From: a virus
Direction: 5' to 3' (one strand)
Virus record (IMG/VR): IMGVR_UViG_3300012984_000001
Coordinates: 1-64,000 of that record
DNA length: 64,000 nt
Below the pieces are notes generated by a model, which was not told the DNA's origin, searched no databases, and was given only the letters and a program-made list of their open reading frames with translations. Of this stretch, positions 57,648-64,000 are shown piece by piece. Position 1 is the first letter of the stretch. Every line of letters starts with the position of its first letter. Both the position numbers and the translations under genes were made by a program.

Positions 57648-58513
57648 CAAAAATAGCTACATATACAAGCGATACAGAAATAACCGATGTTGATTTAATC
57701 ATCGGAACAGATGGTGATACTACAAACAAAGAAACCAAAAACTTTTATCTTGGAGCCATAAAAGATTATGTTCTTGCTGGACTATCTCCAGAAACTGGCG
57801 GTATCTTAAAGATTACAGAAATAAAATATACTGGGGATGATTACACTACTCCAGAAGACTTTATAAACTCACTTGACCCCCCATATACTGTAGAAAGATA
57901 CCATTTTGTAATTGTGAATATGACGGATGGAAAATATATTTTTAAATTGCAAGACAGAGTTATTGGATTCAACCAAACTCCTGTAGTTTCAACAGATTTT
58001 ATAAATATACAAGGGTTGAAAGGAGATAAAGGCGATACAGGAGACACCGGACCACAAGGTATTCAAGGAATACAAGGTGTAAAAGGTGACACAGGAAATA
58101 CCGGAGCACAAGGTCCGCAAGGAATACAGGGACCACAAGGCATTCAAGGTCCGATTGGTCCACAAGGTCCTGCTGGAACAAACGGTATAAATGCATCCAA
58201 CAATCAGCAAAGAATACTTGTAATAGGAGATTTTACAGCTAACAATTATACTATACAGGAATCCGACAACAATTGCGAACTTATAATTCAAAATGGCGCA
58301 ACAGATGTGACAATAACAATTCCTACAGGGCTTTCTACAGCTCATTTTGTTGGATATGTTAGGGAAGGTAGTGGAGAAGTTTCTTTTGTGCCGTCTGGAA
58401 CAACTCTTAAAACGGCTGTTGGATTAAAAATAAATGCTGTTAACGACCCTGCTTGCTCGGTTCAAAATGGAACAACAAATACATTTCATATTCACGGAAA
58501 TTTAAAGGTATGA
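57644..58513 (+). CDS. Collagen-like tail fibre protein
   Basis: 289 residues from ATG 57644. N-terminal anchor [20 protein letters not shown] with LGAIKDYV shared with the tail spike at 52862, then a Gly-x-y repeat of about 20 triplets in two blocks ([24 protein letters not shown]) and a C-terminal trimerising beta domain. Overlaps both neighbours. Confidence 0.75.
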   Translation: MTKIATYTSDTEITDVDLIIGTDGDTTNKETKNFYLGAIKDYVLAGLSPETGGILKITEIKYTGDDYTTPEDFINSLDPPYTVERYHFVIVNMTDGKYIFKLQDRVIGFNQTPVVSTDFINIQGLKGDKGDTGDTGPQGIQGIQGVKGDTGNTGAQGPQGIQGPQGIQGPIGPQGPAGTNGINASNNQQRILVIGDFTANNYTIQESDNNCELIIQNGATDVTITIPTGLSTAHFVGYVREGSGEVSFVPSGTTLKTAVGLKINAVNDPACSVQNGTTNTFHIHGNLKV

Positions 58514-58824
58514 TAAGTTTTCAAAGAAATATTTTTAAGCTACGTCGCGCGGACATTATTCCTCCTGTCGGAGATTGCTTCGCAATGAACATTTATATAT
58601 CTCCTATAGATGCAGAAGATGCAGATGATGGAACCGTTATATTAACTTATACGGCATGCGGAGGAACCATAACAGAAATACCTTTTCCAGATGCAGGAAA
58701 TTACACAAATGTAGCATGTGCTGATGTGGGTTCTGGATTTGCTTTCCACTATATAAAAGGAGGTGCTTCATTTAATGCGGGAAATTCTGGTTTTACAGGA
58801 TTTGGAGACGCTTGCACAATTTAA
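58510..58824 (+). CDS. Small virion-locus protein
   Basis: 104 residues from ATG 58510 in ATGA overlap with the fibre gene. Ends in a Gly/Cys-rich stretch ([14 protein letters not shown]...GDACTI). Maybe a fibre accessory or tip. Not recognised. Confidence 0.55.
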   Translation: MISFQRNIFKLRRADIIPPVGDCFAMNIYISPIDAEDADDGTVILTYTACGGTITEIPFPDAGNYTNVACADVGSGFAFHYIKGGASFNAGNSGFTGFGDACTI

Positions 58825-58835
58825 AACCAATTATT

Positions 58836-59078
58836 ATGAATGATAAAAGAATAAGATTATTGTCGGTTGAAATATTCAACAGAGAACCCATGGTTTATGT
58901 GTGCGATAAACCGCGTCCATTCAACATAAATGGAAAAATTGAACAAAGGACTATTAAAGGTATTGTTTACATAAAAGAGAATGAGGTTTATGAAATATGG
59001 CTTGCTGATGGAGAAACCATAAGACATTGGAAAGATATTCCGAAAAACAATAGCGTAACCGTTGAATACTACATATAA
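58836..59078 (+). CDS. Small beta-rich protein
   Basis: 80 residues from ATG 58836, strand-rich (GIVYIKENEVYEIWLADG). Directly before the GroES-like gene. Unknown. Confidence 0.55.
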   Translation: MNDKRIRLLSVEIFNREPMVYVCDKPRPFNINGKIEQRTIKGIVYIKENEVYEIWLADGETIRHWKDIPKNNSVTVEYYI

Positions 59079-59079
59079 T

Positions 59080-59676
59080 ATGATTGCAATGCATGACAGA
59101 TTCATCATAACTCCTCTGAATGATGAAAAATTTATTACTGAAAAACAAATTGGTGATAGAAAAATGATAATAAACACTTCTATTGAACACGCTGAGGACG
59201 TGAATAGAATAGGAGTTATAGTTTCGTTACCACTAGATTATGATGGTGTAGCTATGGTTGGTGACCATGTAGTTGTACAGCATAATGTATTCAGAACTTA
59301 TTTTGATGGTCAAGGATTGACTCGTGAATCTGATTCACATATTTATGATAACTTATTTCAAGTTATGCCAGAACTTATTTATTTAATAATAAGAGGCGAA
59401 GAGATAATTTCTGTAGATGATTATTGTTTTGTAAAACCAATTGTAGAAATGAAAAAATGGATTGGAGAAGTTGAAGTACAGCATCAAGGGTTCATAAAAT
59501 ATTCTAATGATTATCTAAAATCTATAGGTATAGAATCTGGAAACAAAATTGCTTTTGAGACAGACTCGGAATATGAATTCAATATTCTAGGAGAGAAACT
59601 ATACAGAATGAGAAACGAATGCATACTAGCTAAATTAAATAACGATGATAATTTGTTATTAGTCAATAATTCATAA
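59080..59676 (+). CDS. Second GroES-like (cpn10-fold) protein in the virion block
   Basis: 198 residues. MHDRFIITPLNDEKFITEKQ then GVIVSLPLDYDGVAMVGDHV and VDDYCFVKPI match a GroES barrel with a mobile-loop position (RKMIINTSIEHAEDV). A second domain of about 80 residues follows. It sits among virion genes, away from groEL/groES, so it may be a specialised lid or a virion-associated co-chaperonin. ATG 59080 or 59089. Confidence 0.6.
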   Translation: MIAMHDRFIITPLNDEKFITEKQIGDRKMIINTSIEHAEDVNRIGVIVSLPLDYDGVAMVGDHVVVQHNVFRTYFDGQGLTRESDSHIYDNLFQVMPELIYLIIRGEEIISVDDYCFVKPIVEMKKWIGEVEVQHQGFIKYSNDYLKSIGIESGNKIAFETDSEYEFNILGEKLYRMRNECILAKLNNDDNLLLVNNS

Positions 59677-59705
59677 ATTTGAATAAATTTAAAACATAAA
59701 CAATT

Positions 59706-60239
59706 ATGCCAACTCCAAAATATATTTTTACCGCATCAAATGGACAATTAAATGTTGTTTTAGATAATACTGGGAATGTTTTTGCTCAAAATCAAAGTTT
59801 TGAATATCGTTCAGCCTCTGCGGATTTGTATGATACAAAAAAAATATTATTGAGGGATTACGGAAATATTGTCATGGAATATGGGTTTCAAAATATTGGA
59901 ACTATTGGGGGTGTAACGCCAACAGATATATCAAACGCATATGAATTAATTTTAGCGTTGATTCCCTCAGAGGGGGAAAATATTGTTCAGGATTTACAAA
60001 AAACAGGAACCACTAATATTGTTTTTAATGGAACAGATACAGTATTTAATATTCCTCATGGTTTGGGAGTTTTGCCCGGCTCTTTTAGTATTTCTTTTGG
60101 AGATGCAAGTAATCTGAATTTCGTACAATCTCATAGGAGTTTGACAAGTACAAACATTGTAATAGAATGCGACAGTCCTCCAGTAGCAGGAGAGCAGGAT
60201 GTGTTTTGGCAAGTATGGAAAAACAACGATTCAATTTAA
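59706..60239 (+). CDS. Tail fibre-associated protein
   Basis: 177 residues, beta-rich, opening with TPKYIFTASNGQLNVVLDNT. C-terminal GLGVLPGSFSISFGDASNLN recalls fibre or baseplate-tip domains. Positioned between fibre genes. Confidence 0.55.
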   Translation: MPTPKYIFTASNGQLNVVLDNTGNVFAQNQSFEYRSASADLYDTKKILLRDYGNIVMEYGFQNIGTIGGVTPTDISNAYELILALIPSEGENIVQDLQKTGTTNIVFNGTDTVFNIPHGLGVLPGSFSISFGDASNLNFVQSHRSLTSTNIVIECDSPPVAGEQDVFWQVWKNNDSI

Positions 60240-60247
60240 AAAAAGCC

Positions 60248-61471
60248 ATGAAAAAAATATTTTTACTTTTATTATTAGCCCAATCGATAGTTTATTCTCA
60301 GTACCGTGGAACGCGTCAAAATGGGTCTGCTGTAAGGACAGAAGATTATGTTACAAATAGTCCTGGAAATTCCATTTCTAACAGCAAATTGATTGCGTAT
60401 TATAAAGATAGTACTGCAATTGCATTTAATTATCCATCCGTTCAATTTTGGAATTTCAAAAATAATCGAAATGATGGAAATCCAACTAGCATATTATGGG
60501 TTGATAATGATGGATATATGAAAAGGTCTCCAATTCCTGCATTTATTACTACTGAAACTGACCCTGTTTGGAATTTAGAAAAGGTTAATTATTATGATAA
60601 AACCGCTTCTGATGCTAGGTATCTGCAATGTTTTATAGAGTCAGACCCTATATGGAGCTCAGTAGCTCCTTCATATAGAACTCATGCGCAAAATTTATTA
60701 TTATTTGAACCTATATTTATTAAGAATACAGCGTTTAATAAAAACTTTGGAACAGCATCTGGAGATGTGGCGCAAGGTAATGACAGCAGAATTAATAATG
60801 GACAAACTGCTTTTGGCTGGGGCAATCATGCGTTAGTTGGGTATTTATTGGCTAGTGTTGCTGCAAGCACTTATCAGCCTATTGGTAATTATGTGAATAC
60901 AAGTAGAACCATAACTATTAATGGAGTTACTTTTGATTTATCCGCAAATAGAACATTTTCTGTCGGAACAGTAACAAGCGTTACTGCAGGAACCGGATTG
61001 TCAGGAGGAACAATTACAAGTTCTGGAACTATTTCAATTCCAAATAGCGGTGTAACAGCAGGAACTTATGAATATATTACGGTAAATAGTTTAGGAATCG
61101 TTACAGCGGGATATAATTCTGTTATAAGTGATTTATCTGCAAGAACTAGCGGAACAGCATATCAAGCATCAAATACAAGTAGAATATATGATTTAGATTT
61201 TACCATTACAATAAATATAGGAGCTGGTTTGATTAGCGCGTCAGATGCACAGGTAGTTTTGGAAACATCAGCCAATGGAACTACAGGCTGGAGCGAGTAT
61301 GCTAGGTCAAGAAATGCAAATGCAGGAGTTTTGGCAGCTCAAAATATTCAAACAGCATATATTGAAGCTAAATCTATTCCGGCTGGATATTACTACAGAT
61401 TAGTTTATACAAATACATCAGGAACAACATCTTGGACTTACGTAAAAGGACATGAAATATTAAGAAGATAA
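60248..61471 (+). CDS. Fibre-like protein with a signal peptide
   Basis: 407 residues from ATG 60248. N-terminus MKKIFLLLLLAQSIVYSQ is a textbook secretion signal, not normal for a virion protein. The body has beta-helix-like fibre repeats (SVTAGTGLSGGTITSSGT and similar) and a C-terminal beta domain. May be a secreted host-binding or decoy protein, or the signal may be used for assembly outside the membrane. Confidence 0.65.
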   Translation: MKKIFLLLLLAQSIVYSQYRGTRQNGSAVRTEDYVTNSPGNSISNSKLIAYYKDSTAIAFNYPSVQFWNFKNNRNDGNPTSILWVDNDGYMKRSPIPAFITTETDPVWNLEKVNYYDKTASDARYLQCFIESDPIWSSVAPSYRTHAQNLLLFEPIFIKNTAFNKNFGTASGDVAQGNDSRINNGQTAFGWGNHALVGYLLASVAASTYQPIGNYVNTSRTITINGVTFDLSANRTFSVGTVTSVTAGTGLSGGTITSSGTISIPNSGVTAGTYEYITVNSLGIVTAGYNSVISDLSARTSGTAYQASNTSRIYDLDFTITINIGAGLISASDAQVVLETSANGTTGWSEYARSRNANAGVLAAQNIQTAYIEAKSIPAGYYYRLVYTNTSGTTSWTYVKGHEILRR

Positions 61472-61479
61472 TACAATAA

Positions 61480-64000
61480 ATGCGAGGACTTAGCGAAGAA
61501 ATAGAATCTGCCATTCAGAATGCACTGACAGGAATGACAAAGGGAGTTGACCTTTCTGAGTTCAGTGATGAAAAACTGTCTAGTTTGGTTAAATCCCGTA
61601 TTGATTCTTTTTCCGCGATTAAAGAACTTTTGGTTACATGGCAAAACTCGCCAAATTGTCCAAGTCATGAAAAATTCAAAGATTATGTTGTGAGATTAGT
61701 AGAGGCCGGAGAAAACTCCGTTTCAGTGCTCAGAAAAGCTTTGACTAAGAAAATTGATTTTGAAGAGCTTGACATTGACAAATATGGTGGAGCAATTCGT
61801 TCAAAACCAATAATTTTGAAAGCCATATCCGACATAACTACTGGAAACATTGAACTTAGAAATCAAATTGATGCTGACAAATTTGATTTACAAGAAAGAG
61901 AATTCAAAAGAGGTTATCCAGAAAAATTTGCAAACCAAGAGTTTTATCCATTAAAAAACTATCACAAAGAATGGTACGATAAAGAAACTGATAGTGTAAT
62001 GATTTGTCCTTTGGGTACAAAGGGGGAGGTTATTACTCTCGATGGATTAAATATCATGCTACCTAAAAAACCGAAAAGAAAAGATATTCTTTTTGAAAAA
62101 TACGCAAAAGAAGACCAATATTGGAGAAGAACAGAACTTCCAAAAGGACTTACTCCTGATACGCAAGATGCTTTTACAGCATTCATAATGCAGGAATTCA
62201 AACGCAGAAGAGAAGGCGTTTGGTTTATGAATAATGGAGAAGCTGTGTATTTGACGGGTTCACATTATTTTGCGTTAAATTGGTGCATTCTTAAAGATGA
62301 AAGGTTTGTTGGGTATATGGGTTACAGAGAGGCTCAAAAACTAATGTTTTATCACACGGAGGCTTGTGTGTTAGATCAAAGATGTATTGGTCAATTTTTT
62401 GTTAAGTCAAGAAGAACCGGATATACTTATGAAAAATTGTTCAGAATGCTTAATGAGTTTACTTCTACAAATAAAGCCAATTTTGGACTTACATCTAAAT
62501 CAGACGAAGATGCTAAAAAAGCATTTAAAAAACTATCTTACGCATTTCTTAACCTACCGTTCTTCTTTCGACCAATTGTAAAAGGAAAAGAAGATAGTGA
62601 TGTTAGGTTGGAATTTGCAAAACCTTCTAATAATTCTAATGCTTCTAAAAAAAATAGGGATACCAGCACCAAAGATTATCTTAACTCTACTTTTGATTAT
62701 GAGCCAACCAAAGAAGATGCTTATGACGGTCAAGCAATGTTTAGATATTTGGCTGACGAGGCTTCTAAATGGAAAAGAGGATTGAATTTCCTAAAACACT
62801 GGGGAGAGGTTGCGCCTACAATGGATGAGGGAGGAGATATTGTTGGAAAAGCATTTGTCGGCTCTACTGTTGCCGCAATGAAGGACGGTGGAGAAGCATT
62901 TCTAAGCCTGCATGCACAATCTCAAATAAAATTAAGAGATAAAATTACAGAAAGAACACCTAGTGGATTATATTCATATTTTCTTCCAGCACATAAAAAC
63001 ATGGCTGATTATACGGACAAATACGGAGTATGTCATGAAGTTTTAGAACCAGGAGAAAGTTTTGTAAACACAAAAGGAAAAGTTAAAACTATTGGTGCGG
63101 TTCAATTCTTGAATGCAAGAAGAGCTGCCAAAAAGAAGGAAAGTGATATTGAGTACAATAATGAACTTAGGGCATTTCCAATGACTCTAAAGGATGCATT
63201 TAGAGATGAAATAACTTCAACAATATTTAATATTGAAAAAATAAACGAACAATTAGATTACAATGAGTTATATGATGTTAGAAAAACTTTAGTTAGAGGA
63301 AATTTTTCATGGGAAAATAATATTCCTGATACTAGGGTAATATGGACTCCAACCGAAAAAGGTCGATTTTTAGTGGCTTGGATACCTCCAGCGGAAATGC
63401 AAAATAAATGGATTGAAAAAAGAAATGAATTTGGACTTGTTTGTAAGCACCCTCAAAATGACGATATAGGAGCTTTTGGAGTAGATACTTATGACCAAGA
63501 TTCTACGCAAGGAAGTAAATTAGAGAATACTGAAAACGGATCGGAATACAATGGTGGTTCTAAAGGAGCGATGCTAGGACTTACTGGCACTAGCTTAAAA
63601 GATGTTCCTAATAATTTTTTCTTTCTTGAATATATAACAAGGCCACAAACTGCGGAAATATTTTTTGAAGATTGCTTAATGGCTTGTGTTTTTTATGGAA
63701 TGCCAGCGCTTATTGAGAGTAATAAGATACGATTTCTTCTTCATTTTAGAAATAGAGGATATAGAGGTTATTCCATAAATCGTTTTGATAAGGCAATGAG
63801 TAAATTAACTCAGACTGAAAGAGATTTGGGAGGAATTCCAAGTGCTGGAGATGAAAATATTACTGCTCACTGGACAGGAATAGAAAGTTATATTGATAAA
63901 TACGTAGGATATTATCAACAAGGACAAAATACTTTTGCTATTAGAGAGGAAGGAGAAATGGGAAGTATGCCGTTTGACAGAACTTTGCGAGACTGGTCGC
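61480..64000 (+). CDS. terL: Large terminase subunit (3' end outside window)
   Basis: 840 residues visible of a longer protein. Non-classical Walker A FVKSRRTGYTYE around 308-319 and Walker B-like FRYLADEAS about 110 residues later. Large size and this ATPase type match TerL of crAss-like phages. The nuclease part (DTYDQDS) lies in the visible C-terminal third. It packages DNA into the prohead. Portal and capsid genes should follow beyond the window. Confidence 0.8.
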   Translation, partial: MRGLSEEIESAIQNALTGMTKGVDLSEFSDEKLSSLVKSRIDSFSAIKELLVTWQNSPNCPSHEKFKDYVVRLVEAGENSVSVLRKALTKKIDFEELDIDKYGGAIRSKPIILKAISDITTGNIELRNQIDADKFDLQEREFKRGYPEKFANQEFYPLKNYHKEWYDKETDSVMICPLGTKGEVITLDGLNIMLPKKPKRKDILFEKYAKEDQYWRRTELPKGLTPDTQDAFTAFIMQEFKRRREGVWFMNNGEAVYLTGSHYFALNWCILKDERFVGYMGYREAQKLMFYHTEACVLDQRCIGQFFVKSRRTGYTYEKLFRMLNEFTSTNKANFGLTSKSDEDAKKAFKKLSYAFLNLPFFFRPIVKGKEDSDVRLEFAKPSNNSNASKKNRDTSTKDYLNSTFDYEPTKEDAYDGQAMFRYLADEASKWKRGLNFLKHWGEVAPTMDEGGDIVGKAFVGSTVAAMKDGGEAFLSLHAQSQIKLRDKITERTPSGLYSYFLPAHKNMADYTDKYGVCHEVLEPGESFVNTKGKVKTIGAVQFLNARRAAKKKESDIEYNNELRAFPMTLKDAFRDEITSTIFNIEKINEQLDYNELYDVRKTLVRGNFSWENNIPDTRVIWTPTEKGRFLVAWIPPAEMQNKWIEKRNEFGLVCKHPQNDDIGAFGVDTYDQDSTQGSKLENTENGSEYNGGSKGAMLGLTGTSLKDVPNNFFFLEYITRPQTAEIFFEDCLMACVFYGMPALIESNKIRFLLHFRNRGYRGYSINRFDKAMSKLTQTERDLGGIPSAGDENITAHWTGIESYIDKYVGYYQQGQNTFAIREEGEMGSMPFDRTLRDWS

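Overview
The window is about 64 kb of an AT-rich tailed-phage genome. The host is probably a Flavobacteriia/Bacteroidota bacterium: several promoters fit the Bacteroidota pattern (TTG, about 16-21 bases, TAnnTTTG), there is little Shine-Dalgarno signal, and the tail-spike, lysis and virion genes look like those of crAss-like or Cellulophaga phi38:1-type podoviruses. That assignment comes from remembered family features, not a search. Both window ends cut genes: the left end an unknown CDS, the right end the large terminase.

Layout. 1-2.6 kb: partial CDS, then three tRNA arrays (23 tRNAs). 2.7-17.7 kb (+): connector/ring, muzzle-like, cupin and internal virion proteins, ending in a 2,220-residue protein. 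17.7-40.1 kb (-): a long leftward early/middle block with sliding clamp, RusA-like and HNH nucleases, adenine methyltransferase, AAA+ helicase loader and DUF1376 replication protein, uracil-DNA-glycosylase-like protein, exonuclease plus annealing protein, nucleoid-associated protein, nucleotidyltransferase, tyrosine recombinase, XRE regulator and many small proteins. 40.1-41.5 kb: a noncoding divergent region, candidate origin. 41.5-50.8 kb (+): GIY-YIG nuclease, C5 methyltransferase, zincin, SSB, tRNA-Met, a two-piece tmRNA, and Tad2-like and Acb2-like anti-defence candidates. 50.9-52.7 kb (-): GroES and GroEL. 52.8-64 kb (+): tail spike, lysis cassette, collagen-like fibre, a second GroES-like protein, fibre proteins and terminase.

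Main discovery. Each tRNA array is preceded by a 23-24-codon reading frame and an intrinsic terminator. Each small frame contains an uninterrupted run of codons (13, 11 and 6 long) read only by tRNAs of the array directly downstream, and each run covers every tRNA of that array: 23 tRNAs to 23 codon classes, if one CAT tRNA reads AUA. Just after the run, every frame carries a segment that can pair with the 5' arm of the terminator. This is the geometry of trp-type attenuation, but the regulated products are the tRNAs themselves. The inferred system turns on replacement tRNAs when any sensed tRNA becomes scarce.

Other notable points. A circularly permuted tmRNA lies at 46.97-47.27 kb, with G3:U70, a tag ending KLAA and inter-piece P2 pairing. 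Several further structured noncoding RNAs are likely, three of them just downstream of a shared ACGTAATAT motif. With GroEL/ES, a candidate CCA-adding enzyme and the tRNA/tmRNA genes, the phage appears to carry its own translation-maintenance and protein-folding kit, while relying on host DNA polymerase and helicase, for which no gene is seen here.
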